Below are positions 9,300 to 17,594 of a DNA stretch of 64,000 bases, one piece after another (the stretch's first letter is position 1; the number at the start of each line of letters is the position of its first letter). Source of the DNA: Deinococcus seoulensis (GTDB lineage Bacteria; Deinococcota; Deinococci; Deinococcales; Deinococcaceae). The translations under genes were made by a program, and so were the position numbers. The stretch spans positions 41,465 through 105,464 of the forward strand of contig NZ_BMQM01000014.1 in NCBI RefSeq assembly GCF_014648115.1. The letters run 5' to 3'. Below the pieces are notes generated by a model. It had not been told where the DNA came from. It made no database searches and was given only the letters and a program-made list of their open reading frames with translations.

Positions 9300-10579
9300 C
9301 CCAGCCAGACGCACCCCACAGCCCACCCTCCGGTCAACCGGTCAATCCACCCTCCGGGCCTGCCCAGGCGCGGCCCGGCCCGCTGGACGGTCTGCGCGTC
9401 GTCGAGATGGGTTCGCTGCTGGCCGGACCGTTCGTCGGGCAACTGCTGGGCGATTTCGGCGCGGAGGTCGTGAAGGTCGAGCCGCCCGGCGTGGGCGACC
9501 CCATGCGCGCCTGGGGGCGGCACAAACCGCAGGGGCATAGCCTGTGGTTCCCGGTGATCGCCCGCAACAAGAAAAGCGTGACCCTGAACCTGCGCCAGCA
9601 GGCCGGTCAGGCACTGGCCCGCGAACTGATCGCGGGGGCGGACGTGCTGGTCGAGAACTTCCGGCCCGGCACGCTGGAACGCTGGGGCCTGGGCCCGGAC
9701 GACCTGCACGCCCTGAACCCCCGGTTGGTGATCGTGCGCGTCAGCGGGTACGGGCAGACCGGACCGTACCGGGGCCGCGCGGGCTTCGGCAGCATCGGCG
9801 AGGCTGTGGGTGGCCTGCGCGCCCTGTCGGGCGAGCCGGGGCAGCCGCCGGTGCGGGTGGGCATCAGCATCGGGGACATGCTGGCGGGCACGCTGGGCGC
9901 GCTGGGCGCCATGATGGCCCTGTTCGGCCGCCTGACCAGCGGGCAGGGACAGGTCGTGGACATCAGTCTGTACGAGGCGGTCCTGACCTACATGGAAAGC
10001 ATGATTCCCGAGTACGCCCTGACCGGCCAGACCCGCGAACGCAGCGGCAGCGTGCTGCCCGGCATCGCGCCCAGCAACATCTACCCCGCGCTGGACGGGA
10101 ACGGCCAGCCCGGCGAGTGGGTGGTGATCGGCGCGAACGGCGACAACGTGTTCCGCCGCCTGGCCGCCGCGATGGGTGAACCCGCCCTGGCCGACGACCC
10201 GGACTACGCCACGCACGAGGCGCGCGGCCGCAACATGACTGCCATCGACGAACGCATCGCCGCGTGGACGGTCTCGCTGCCCGCCACCGAGGTCGTCGCG
10301 CGGCTGGAAGAGGCGGGCGTGCCCGCCAGCCGTATGTACTCGGCGCGCGACATGATGAACGACCCGCACTTCGCGGCGCGCGGGAACATCGTGACCCTGC
10401 CGCACCCGGTCCTGGGCGACTTTCCCATGCAGGGCGTCGTGCCGCGCCTGACCGCCACGCCCGGCAGCGTCCGCACGCTGGGCCCGGAACTCGGTCAGCA
10501 CAACGCCGAGATCTACGGCGAACGCCTGGGCCGCAGCGCCGAGGCCCTCGCGCAGCTCGCCGCGGACGGCGTGATCTGA
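9296..10579 (+). CDS. CaiB/BaiF (class III) CoA-transferase
   Basis: The 427-residue enzyme matches class III CoA-transferases, which move CoA between carboxylic acids through an aspartyl-anhydride intermediate. Typical blocks are LDGLRVVEMGSLLAGPFVGQLLGDFGAEVVKVEPP, NLRQQAGQALARELIAGADVLVENFRPG and SGYGQTGPYRGRAGF. It overlaps the upstream hydrolase gene by 4 bases (ATGA) and sits 7 bases before the HMG-CoA lyase gene. That pairing suggests it activates the acid that the lyase then cleaves. Some family members use 3-hydroxy-3-methylglutarate or glutarate as CoA acceptors. Substrate identity here is an inference. The first 25 residues are a disordered Pro/Ser extension. Confidence 0.93.
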   Translation: MTQPDAPHSPPSGQPVNPPSGPAQARPGPLDGLRVVEMGSLLAGPFVGQLLGDFGAEVVKVEPPGVGDPMRAWGRHKPQGHSLWFPVIARNKKSVTLNLRQQAGQALARELIAGADVLVENFRPGTLERWGLGPDDLHALNPRLVIVRVSGYGQTGPYRGRAGFGSIGEAVGGLRALSGEPGQPPVRVGISIGDMLAGTLGALGAMMALFGRLTSGQGQVVDISLYEAVLTYMESMIPEYALTGQTRERSGSVLPGIAPSNIYPALDGNGQPGEWVVIGANGDNVFRRLAAAMGEPALADDPDYATHEARGRNMTAIDERIAAWTVSLPATEVVARLEEAGVPASRMYSARDMMNDPHFAARGNIVTLPHPVLGDFPMQGVVPRLTATPGSVRTLGPELGQHNAEIYGERLGRSAEALAQLAADGVI

Positions 10580-10586
10580 GGCGCGC

Positions 10587-11576
10587 ATGACCGGTTCCAG
10601 CGCGTTCCATCCCGGCCGCCCGGATGCCATGACCCCGGATCACGTCACGATCGTGGAGGTCGGCCCGCGCGACGGCCTCCAGAACGAGCCCACGCACCTG
10701 AGCCCAGCCGTGCGCGCCGAACTGGTCGCCCGGCTGGCGGCGGCGGGTGTACCGGAAATCGAGGCCGTGAGTTTCGTGCACCCGCAGCGCGTGCCGCAGA
10801 TGGCGGGCGCGGAGGACGTGATCGCCGCCGCCTCTGCGCCCGGCGCTGCGACAGCGGGGGGGGCGACAGCGGGGGGGGCGACAGCGGGCGGGACGATCCT
10901 GATGGGTCTCGTCCTGAACGAACGTGGGTTCGAGCGGGCAGTCGCGTCGGGCCTGCGGCACGTCCGCTACGCCTTCCCGGTCAGCGAGGCGTTCGCGGCG
11001 CGCAACCAGAACCAGACGGTCGCGCAGGCCACCGCCCTGGCCGCCACGCTGACCGCCCGCGCCCGCGCCGAGGGTGTCGGGATCGGGATCGTGCTGGCCA
11101 CCAGCTTCGGCTGCCCCTTCGACGGGCGCATCCCACCTGCCGCCGTGCTGCGCGTGGCCGAGGCGGTCGCGCAGGCCGCCCCGGACGAACTGGTGTTCGC
11201 GGACTCCATCGGCGTGGGCAACCCGCGCGCCGTGCGGGACCTGCTGCGCGGCGCGCGCACCTTCGCTGCGCCCGGCACCCGCCTGGGCATGCACTTTCAC
11301 AACACCCGCAACACCGGGTACGCGAACGCCGCAGCGGCCGTCGAGCACGGCGCGCAGTCCCTGGATAGCAGCGTGGGCGGCCTGGGCGGCTGCCCGTTCG
11401 CGCCGCGCGCCACCGGCAACGTCGCCACCGAGGACCTGGGCTACCTGCTGCGCGAGATGGGCGTGCACACTGGCCTGGACCTGGGCGCCCTGACCCGGAC
11501 CGGCGCGTGGCTGGCCGCGCAGCTCGGGCATGACCTGCCGGGCATGCTGGCCCAGGCGGGGGATTTCCCGGCGTAA
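10587..11576 (+). CDS. Hydroxymethylglutaryl-CoA lyase
   Basis: The 329-residue DRE-TIM metallolyase should split 3-hydroxy-3-methylglutaryl-CoA, or a close analogue, into acetyl-CoA and acetoacetate. It shows VEVGPRDGLQNE, the metal-binding HFHNTRNTGYANA region and the active-site loop VGGLGGCPFAPRATGN with the conserved Cys. The start at 10587 has GAGG 5 nt before it, though ATG 10629 is closer to the family start. Residues around 88-102 are an insertion encoded by three 15-nt repeats with runs of eight G. The gene ends the operon. The operon lacks other leucine-degradation genes, so a role outside leucine catabolism is plausible. Confidence 0.93.
   Translation: MTGSSAFHPGRPDAMTPDHVTIVEVGPRDGLQNEPTHLSPAVRAELVARLAAAGVPEIEAVSFVHPQRVPQMAGAEDVIAAASAPGAATAGGATAGGATAGGTILMGLVLNERGFERAVASGLRHVRYAFPVSEAFAARNQNQTVAQATALAATLTARARAEGVGIGIVLATSFGCPFDGRIPPAAVLRVAEAVAQAAPDELVFADSIGVGNPRAVRDLLRGARTFAAPGTRLGMHFHNTRNTGYANAAAAVEHGAQSLDSSVGGLGGCPFAPRATGNVATEDLGYLLREMGVHTGLDLGALTRTGAWLAAQLGHDLPGMLAQAGDFPA
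10848..10892 (+). repeat. Three 15-nt in-frame repeats with G8 tracts inside the HMG-CoA lyase gene
   Basis: Units of GCGACAGCGGGGGGG occur three times, the last with one substitution, and encode repeated Ala-Thr-Ala-Gly-Gly. Two runs of eight G result. Such tracts are prone to slippage. Confidence 0.85.
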
Positions 11577-11610
11577 AGGGTCGCCGGGCCGGCCGGGTGG
11601 GCTGGCCGGG

Positions 11611-12318
11611 TCAGCCGCCGGTTCCGAACACGCTGTCCTCGCTGTCGCGCGCGGTCTGGAGGATGTGGGCGCGCATCAGGGTGCGGGCGCGTTCGCCGTG
11701 GCCGTCACGCACGGCGTCGAGCACCTCGCGGTGCGCCTGGGTGGTCCGGGCGATGTACGTCTGGAACTGGGATTCCGGCAGGCGCATGTCCATCTCCAGG
11801 AAGAACGCGGAGCGGGCGCGTTCCACCGCGTCGATCAGCATCTCGTTGCGGGTGGCGGCGGCCAGCAGGCCGTGAAAGTCAGAGTCCAGGCGGCGGAAGG
11901 CGCCCGAGCCGGTCACGCCGCCCAGGCGGGCCTGCACGTCCTCCAGGGCCAGCAGGTCGTGGTCGGTGCGGCGCGCGGCGGCCAGCGCGGCCACCTCGCC
12001 CTCGACGGCCGCGCGGAATTCCAGCACCTCGCTGAGCGCCTGCCAGCGGCCCTGCACGTGCGCGCGCAGTTCCGGGGACAGTTGCGGTGAGGGCTGCACC
12101 ATGCAGGTGCCGCCGTTGCCGCGCCGTTTCACGAGGTACCCCTGGCGGGTCAGGACGTCCAGCGCCTCGCGCACCGTCACGCGCGACACGCCCAGGTCCG
12201 CCGCGAGTTGACGTTCCGAGGGCAGGGCGTCCCCGGCGGCCAGTTCCCCGACCGAGATGCCGCGCAGGATCTCGTTCACGACCAGCTGATGCACGGGCAC
12301 AGGTTCAATACGTCGCAT
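11611..12318 (-). CDS. GntR-family transcriptional regulator (FCD domain)
   Basis: The 235-residue protein has a winged-helix N-terminus (ALPSERQLAADLGVSRVTVREALDVL, residues 25-50) and a helical FCD effector domain (about 80-225, with His and Asp residues in DSDFHGLL suited to metal binding). It converges on the HMG-CoA lyase gene and is the second GntR regulator bracketing the catabolic operon. The chosen ATG at 12318 lies 8 nt after a -10-like TACCAT. That -10 is overlapped by the palindrome TGGTAGACCA, which suggests autoregulation. A frame-open start further upstream lacks any such signal. Confidence 0.9.
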   Translation of the reverse strand: MRRIEPVPVHQLVVNEILRGISVGELAAGDALPSERQLAADLGVSRVTVREALDVLTRQGYLVKRRGNGGTCMVQPSPQLSPELRAHVQGRWQALSEVLEFRAAVEGEVAALAAARRTDHDLLALEDVQARLGGVTGSGAFRRLDSDFHGLLAAATRNEMLIDAVERARSAFFLEMDMRLPESQFQTYIARTTQAHREVLDAVRDGHGERARTLMRAHILQTARDSEDSVFGTGG

Positions 12319-12326
12319 CCGCCCGC

Positions 12327-12337
12327 ATGGTAGACCA
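12327..12337 (-). promoter_or_regulatory. -10 box overlapped by the GntR-like operator TGGTAGACCA
   Basis: TACCAT (minus strand, 12332-12327) lies 8 nt before the regulator ATG. The symmetric TGGT-AG-ACCA (12328-12337) covers it. TGGT/ACCA arms are typical of FCD-type GntR operators. Confidence 0.5.
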
Positions 12338-12494
12338 CCGGGCTGGCGGTACCACGGTCGCCTCCCAGACAGCCGGGCCAGACAGCAGGGCCAGTCAGCC
12401 GTGGCAGACACCTCCGGCTCCGGTGAGGACGGGGTCCGCCGGGAGGCTGTGACCGGGCTGCTGTGACCGGGACGCTGCGGCCGGGCGTGCCAGA

Positions 12495-13259
12495 ATGCCC
12501 TCTGTGACGGACGCTGGAACGGACGGGGCTGCGCTGGAACGCGGCCGGAAACTGATGGGTCTGTACCGGGGCGGCGTGGGCGGCGAGCGCGCCAACGCGG
12601 GCCGCCTGCTGGCCGCGCACCTGCGCACGCACGACCTGACGCTGTTCGACCTGCACCCGGCGCTGCCGGTCACGCAGGACCTGTCGGCGCTCGATTCGTT
12701 CCGGGAGTCCGCGGCGCTGCTCTCCCGGCTGGGAACGGACGGGCAGGACGACGCCCTGACCGCCCTGGTGGACGCCGAGGACCTGACAGAACCGGAACTG
12801 CGCCGCCTGCTGGGCGCCGTGGACCTGCACAGGCTCGCTGCGGCGCGCGTGGATGGCTGGGCGTCGCTGGACGGCGTGGACCCGCAGGCACTGGCGCAGG
12901 CGGCGGGCCACATCACGGAAGCGGACGTGCTGGCGGGCAGCGGCTCACTGGCGCGGCGGCTGCGCTTCGCGGCGGCCCGGCAACTGTACCGGCAGACGCA
13001 CCCGCTGCGGCTGATCCGCACGGGCAGCGCGGTGCAGTCGGCGTTCGTGCGGGCGCTGCTGGACACCCTGAGCGGCCACCCCAGCGCGGAACGCCGGGAC
13101 GATCAGGGCGCGCTGCTGGGCGTCGAGGCGCACCTGAGCGCCCCGCAACTGGCCCGCGCGCGGGCGCTGATCGCCACGTTCGCGGCCGAGGCCGACCGCC
13201 GCGCCGCGCAGGCCGCCCGCGACTTCGGCGAGGAACTGGCCCGCCGCGACGCCCCCTGA
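12495..13259 (+). CDS. Hypothetical helical protein upstream of the Ter-type operon
   Basis: I do not recognise this protein of up to 254 residues. The N-terminal part (ALERGRKLMGLYRGG...RANAGRLLAAHL) looks like the helical hairpin seen in DUF2786-type proteins, and the rest is predominantly Ala/Leu/Arg-rich helix. It has no signal peptide or membrane segment. Two starts are possible: ATG 12495, or GTG 12504, which has CAGAAT 7 nt before it and would be a leaderless start. It ends 124 nt before the ATP-grasp gene in the same direction. It could be an accessory of that operon, but this is only positional. Confidence 0.7.
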   Translation: MPSVTDAGTDGAALERGRKLMGLYRGGVGGERANAGRLLAAHLRTHDLTLFDLHPALPVTQDLSALDSFRESAALLSRLGTDGQDDALTALVDAEDLTEPELRRLLGAVDLHRLAAARVDGWASLDGVDPQALAQAAGHITEADVLAGSGSLARRLRFAAARQLYRQTHPLRLIRTGSAVQSAFVRALLDTLSGHPSAERRDDQGALLGVEAHLSAPQLARARALIATFAAEADRRAAQAARDFGEELARRDAP

Positions 13260-13383
13260 GCGGGAGCCACAGAGAGATGCAGAGGCAGATGCCAGGAATG
13301 CAGTGGTGCGGCGCGCGACTTTCAGGCAGAGTATGTGTTCCGCCTCTGCTGCCCCGCAGCCGGGCGGCGCGCAGGAGTTCATC

Positions 13384-14484
13384 ATGACGAGTGACCGCAC
13401 CACCACCCCGACCGCCCGGCCCCGCCGGGTGCTGTTCAACAAGAATTTCAGCGTGACGGCCGCGCAGATCACGGCCCTCGAAGGCAGCGGCTTCGAGGTC
13501 TGGGCCAGCCACACGGACGCCGGGCACGGCACGCTGGCCGCCGCGCCGCACACCTTCCTGGAACCGCGCGGCCTGATCGGCGACGAGTACGCCGACTGGC
13601 TGCGCCGCGCCTGCCAGGAGCGCGGTATCGACGCCCTGATTCCCGGCAAGGAACGCGAGTTGCTGGCCCGGCACGCCCCGGCCTTCGCGCAGTCGGGCAC
13701 GGCGGTGCTGGCCCCGGCGTCCGAGGACACGCAGCGCCTGCTGGAACGCAAGGACGAGTTCCTGCGCGGCTGGGACGCGTCGGTGCTGCCGATTCCGCGC
13801 TGGACGACCTTCGATTCGCTCAGCAGTTTCGACGCCGCCTGGGACGCCCTGAGCGAGAGCGGCGTGCGCCTGTGCGTGAAACCCGCGCGTGGCATCTACG
13901 CCAGCGGCTTCCGGGTGCTGACGCCCGAACCGGACCTGGGGTCGTTCCTGAAGGGCGAACTGTACCAGATGAGCCACGCGGCCGCCCGCGAGATGTTCGC
14001 CGCGCCGGGCCTGCCCACCATGCTGCTGATGCACACCCTGGAGGGCGCCGAGCGCAGCGTGGACTGCGTGGCGTGGCAGGGCCGCCTGATCCGCGCCGTG
14101 GTGCGCCGCAAGGGCCCGGACGGTCAGCGGATCGAGGACCGCCCGGACCTCGTGCGGGCCGCCGAGCAGATCGCGCAGGCGTACGGCCTGAGCGGCATCT
14201 TCAACTTCCAGACCAAGGACCAGTCCCGGCCCGGCGATCCGGCGCGCGTGGCGAACATGCTGGAAATCAACGCCCGCGCGTCCGGCGGCCTGCGCTACAG
14301 CATGGCGGCCGGCGTGAACTTCCCGCTGCTGCTGCTGCGCGCCTGGGAGGGTACGCTCGACTGGGACGCCCTGCCGCCCGTGCAGACCGGCCTGAACGTC
14401 GCCGAGGATAAGGTCGTACGCGTCGTACAGCCGGAAGTGTCGCCGGAAGTGTCTCAGGAAGAAGTGGCGCAGGCACCGGCGTGA
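13384..14484 (+). CDS. ATP-grasp ligase of the Ter-associated pathway
   Basis: The 366-residue protein has an ATP-grasp layout: an N-terminal alpha/beta domain (FNKNFSVTAAQITALEGSGFEVWASH), an ATP-binding central part with LCVKPARGIYASGF, and the metal-binding end FQTKDQ...MLEINARASGG. It matches the ATPgrasp_Ter type encoded with PRTase, HAD, StiP and lyase genes in Ter stress systems. ATP-grasp enzymes join a carboxylate to an amine or thiol via an acyl phosphate. The ligands here are unknown. ATG 13384 has AGGAG 7 nt upstream. The next gene overlaps by 4 bases (GTGA). Confidence 0.9.
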   Translation: MTSDRTTTPTARPRRVLFNKNFSVTAAQITALEGSGFEVWASHTDAGHGTLAAAPHTFLEPRGLIGDEYADWLRRACQERGIDALIPGKERELLARHAPAFAQSGTAVLAPASEDTQRLLERKDEFLRGWDASVLPIPRWTTFDSLSSFDAAWDALSESGVRLCVKPARGIYASGFRVLTPEPDLGSFLKGELYQMSHAAAREMFAAPGLPTMLLMHTLEGAERSVDCVAWQGRLIRAVVRRKGPDGQRIEDRPDLVRAAEQIAQAYGLSGIFNFQTKDQSRPGDPARVANMLEINARASGGLRYSMAAGVNFPLLLLRAWEGTLDWDALPPVQTGLNVAEDKVVRVVQPEVSPEVSQEEVAQAPA

Positions 14485-15641
14485 CCGCCAATCCATCCGC
14501 CGCGACCGACGGGACGACCCGGACGTCCGTGACGCTGCCCAGCGGGCGGCTGGAGCTGCACCTGGAGCGCTCGGCCCTGCCGCTGGACGACCTGCTGGAG
14601 TTCGCGGTGCGCCGCAACCCGAAACGCGGCTTTCTGTTCGTGAGCCGCGTGCTGGGCAAGCACATTCCCATCCGGCCGCAGGTGGCGGCGGGCACGCACG
14701 CGGCGCTCGCGGCGGCCCTGCCGCCCCTGACAGAGCCGCACTTCATCGGACTGGCGGAAACGGCGACCGCGCTGGGCGAGGGCGTGTTCCGCGCGTGGCA
14801 GGCGCAGCAGCCCGTGCACTCGGGCGGCCCGGTGGGTACCTTCCAGCACACCACCCGTTACCTGAGCGGGCACCCGCTGCTGCTGCGCTTCGACGAACCG
14901 CACTCTCACGCGCCCGCGCACCTGGTCTACGATCCGGGCGTGCAGGCCCGCGCCGCGCGGGAACTGGTGCTGATCGACGATGAACTCTCGACCGGCACGA
15001 CCCTGGAGAACCTGGCGCGCGAGTGGCTGGCGCTGCACCCGCACGTGACGCGGGTGGTGCTGGTCAGCCTGACCGACTGGTGCGTGCGCCGGGGGGCCGT
15101 GCAGGCCGCGCTGGGCGTTCCGGTGGACTTCGTGAGCCTGTCGAGCGGCACCTTCGAATTCACGCCGGACCCCGCCTGGACGCCCGCCGCGCTGCCCGCC
15201 GTGACCGGTGACGGCGGCGACCGCAGCCACCTGCTACCCACCCGCAGCGCCCGCTACGGCCACCCGGACGCTCTGCACCTGCCGGCCGACCCGGCGGACC
15301 TGCTGGCCCTGGCCGACCTGACCGGCCCGGGCGGCCCCGTGCTGGTCCTGGGAACGGGCGAGTACCAGTTCCCGGCGTTCGCCCTGGCCCGCGCGCTGGA
15401 GCAGGCGGGCCTGGACGTGCGCTGGAGCGCCACGACCCGCAGTCCGGTCCTGCCGGGCCTCGCCATCCGCCACGCGCTGACCTTCACGGACAACGTCGGG
15501 GACGGCATTCCCAACTACCTGTACAACGTGGCCCCGCAGGAGTACGCCCGCATTCTCGTGACCTTCGAGGGCGACTGCCAGCCCGACCCGGCCCTGCTGA
15601 GCGCCCTGGGACCGCACGCCCGCGCCGTGAGGCTCACGTGA
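14481..15641 (+). CDS. Ter-associated phosphoribosyltransferase with C-terminal TRSP domain
   Basis: The 386-residue protein has a type I PRTase core with the PRPP-binding loop IDDELSTGTTL (acidic pair starting at Asp166). From about residue 255 it carries a TRSP domain, containing VLGTGEYQFPAFALARALE and the late motif DNVGDGIPNYLYN. This pairing is characteristic of Ter-linked operons, where the enzyme is proposed to build a nucleoside-like metabolite from PRPP. GTG start overlapping the ATP-grasp stop; the following HAD gene overlaps by 4 bases. Reaction and base are not known. Confidence 0.9.
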   Translation: MTANPSAATDGTTRTSVTLPSGRLELHLERSALPLDDLLEFAVRRNPKRGFLFVSRVLGKHIPIRPQVAAGTHAALAAALPPLTEPHFIGLAETATALGEGVFRAWQAQQPVHSGGPVGTFQHTTRYLSGHPLLLRFDEPHSHAPAHLVYDPGVQARAARELVLIDDELSTGTTLENLAREWLALHPHVTRVVLVSLTDWCVRRGAVQAALGVPVDFVSLSSGTFEFTPDPAWTPAALPAVTGDGGDRSHLLPTRSARYGHPDALHLPADPADLLALADLTGPGGPVLVLGTGEYQFPAFALARALEQAGLDVRWSATTRSPVLPGLAIRHALTFTDNVGDGIPNYLYNVAPQEYARILVTFEGDCQPDPALLSALGPHARAVRLT

Positions 15642-16417
15642 CCGCCGCCCCCTGGCAGAGCGGCGGGACCGTCGCGTTCGCGGACCTGGACGACACGCTG
15701 TTCCAGACGCTCCGCAAACTGCCCGGCACGGACCCCGCCACGCTGACGCCCATGACCGTGAACACCCTCGGGCAGCCGCACTCTCACGCGACGCCCGCCC
15801 AGACGGCGCTGCTGGAGTTGCTGGAGGGCGGGCACGTCACCCTGATCCCGGTCACGGGGCGCGACGCGCAGGCCATGCGGCGCGTCACGCTGCCGTTCCG
15901 GTCGTGGCAGGTCATGGATCACGGCCTGACCATCCTGACCCCGGACGGGCAACCGGACGCCGAGTGGGCCGCGCAGGTCACGGCGCACCTGCATCCCCTT
16001 CAGGACGCCCTGCACGCCGGCACTGACGCTATTACCGCGCCCGCCGCGCGGCTGGGCGCCCGCCTGACCCGCCACGCCGCGCACGGCCTGCCGTTCATGA
16101 CGGTCCTGAAACACCCGGACGCCGACCCGCAGGTCCTGGCCGACCTTCAGGACCGCTGGGACGCCGCGCACGGCCCGGACTCGCCGCTGCGGGTCATCGC
16201 CAACGCGAACAACGTCAGCCTGCTGCCCCGCCACCTGGGCAAGGCGGCCGCCGTGCGCTACCTGCTGGACACGCACCTGCGCGGCGCGGCCCTCACGCTG
16301 GGACTGGGCGACTCGGTCAGCGACCTGGACTTCATGAACGAGTGCGATTTCGCCGTGACCCCCCGGCGCGGCCAGCTGATGCGCACCCTGCGCGGCCTCA
16401 CCCTGCCGCAACGCTGA
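15638..16417 (+). CDS. HAD-superfamily hydrolase (sucrose-phosphatase-like) of the Ter-type operon
   Basis: This 259-residue HAD phosphatase shows motif I FADLDDTLF (nucleophile Asp16, acid Asp18), motif II in VTGRD, a Lys in KAAAV and motif IV LGLGDSVSDLDFM. A cap region lies in the middle (about 90-175), as in sucrose-6-phosphate phosphatase-like members. In Ter operons this enzyme is thought to dephosphorylate the PRTase product. GTG start with a 4-base overlap. After it comes a 139-nt gap (16418-16556) with a GC hairpin (CCGG/CCGG arms near 16422-16443) and a TACACT box at 16477, so the last two genes may also have their own promoter. Confidence 0.9.
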   Translation: MTAAPWQSGGTVAFADLDDTLFQTLRKLPGTDPATLTPMTVNTLGQPHSHATPAQTALLELLEGGHVTLIPVTGRDAQAMRRVTLPFRSWQVMDHGLTILTPDGQPDAEWAAQVTAHLHPLQDALHAGTDAITAPAARLGARLTRHAAHGLPFMTVLKHPDADPQVLADLQDRWDAAHGPDSPLRVIANANNVSLLPRHLGKAAAVRYLLDTHLRGAALTLGLGDSVSDLDFMNECDFAVTPRRGQLMRTLRGLTLPQR

Positions 16418-16556
16418 GCACCCGGCCGGAACGACCGGGCCGGTCAGACGCAGACCCGCCGCTGACCGCCGCGCCGTACACTTGCGGCACACGCGCGCCC
16501 CCCTGCTTCCCGCCGCCTCCTGCCTCACCTTCTGCCCCCCCTTCAAGGATGCCTGC

Positions 16557-17594
16557 ATGACCGTCTCTGCCCCGCTGTTCCACACCCTGCCCCCCGAGGA
16601 CGTGCGCGTGCACCTGAACGCCGCCGCGCCCCGGCTGGTCAGCATCGACGAGAAGGAAGCCCTGATCCGCAGCGGCGTGTCCTACGGGGAACTCCTGACC
16701 CCCGAACGCGCACCCAGCGCCGCGCAGACCGCCGCGTACCACGGCGCACTGCGCCGCAACGGCCCGCGCGTGGGCCAGCTGCTGGCCGCGCTGACTGCCG
16801 GGACGCTGCGCGAGTACCCGCAACCCGTGCTGGTCTCACTGGCCCGCGCCGGAACGCCCGTCGGGTGCGCCATGCGCCGCCTCGCGCGCCGCTGGGGCCG
16901 GGACCTGCCGCACCACACCCTCAGCATCATCCGGGGCGAGGGCATCGACCGGGCCGCGCTGGCCGAGGTGCAGGCCGCGCACCCGAACGCGCAACTGATC
17001 TTCGTGGACGGCTGGACCGGAAAGGGCAGCATCCACGACACCCTCAGCGCCAGCCTGCCTGCCAGCGTGCCCGCCCGCCTCGCCGTGCTGAGCGACCCGG
17101 CCGGCGTGGCCCTGCACGCCGCCACGCACGACGACCTGCTGCTCCCGCACGCCGCGCTGAACGCCACCGTCTGCGGCCTGCTGAGCCGCACCTTCGTCAC
17201 CGGACCCGGCCAGCGGCACGCCGCGCGCCGCGAGGACGACCTGACCGCACACGACCTGACCGGGCACTACCTGCAGGCCCTGCACGACCTGAGCCTCCCG
17301 TTCGGGCCGGACACGCCCCTGGTCAGCGGCCCGCGCCCGGCCGACCCGCAGGGCGCCGCGCTGGCCGCCGCCGCGCGCCTGGGCGTGCACGACCCGCACC
17401 GCGTGAAACCCGGCGTGGGCGAGGCCACCCGCGTGTTCCTGCGCCGCCGCCCCGCGCACCTGCTCGTCCGGGACGCTGATCACCCCGACACGCAGCACCT
17501 GCGCGAACTGGCCCTCGCGTCCGGCGTGCCCGTCACCACCCACCCCGACCTGCCGTACCTGGCGGTCGCCACCATCGCCGGAGGTGCTCCATGA
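16557..17594 (+). CDS. stiP: StiP-type protein (CPRTase) with C-terminal PELOTA domain
   Basis: The 345-residue product has the StiP domain (residues 20-255), with SYGELLTPERAPS, VLVSLARAGTPVGCAMRRLA and LIFVDGWTGKGSIHDTL. The last is a PRPP-loop-like motif modified in this family. A conserved Cys lies in VGCAMRR. Residues about 275-345 (RVFLRRRPAHLLVRD...GVPVTTHPDL) match the PELOTA RNA-binding fold. StiP proteins are annotated as cysteine protease or PRTase-like, and the true activity is not settled. ATG 16557 has AAGGATG upstream. It overlaps the lyase gene by 4 bases (ATGA). Confidence 0.9.
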   Translation: MTVSAPLFHTLPPEDVRVHLNAAAPRLVSIDEKEALIRSGVSYGELLTPERAPSAAQTAAYHGALRRNGPRVGQLLAALTAGTLREYPQPVLVSLARAGTPVGCAMRRLARRWGRDLPHHTLSIIRGEGIDRAALAEVQAAHPNAQLIFVDGWTGKGSIHDTLSASLPASVPARLAVLSDPAGVALHAATHDDLLLPHAALNATVCGLLSRTFVTGPGQRHAARREDDLTAHDLTGHYLQALHDLSLPFGPDTPLVSGPRPADPQGAALAAAARLGVHDPHRVKPGVGEATRVFLRRRPAHLLVRDADHPDTQHLRELALASGVPVTTHPDLPYLAVATIAGGAP

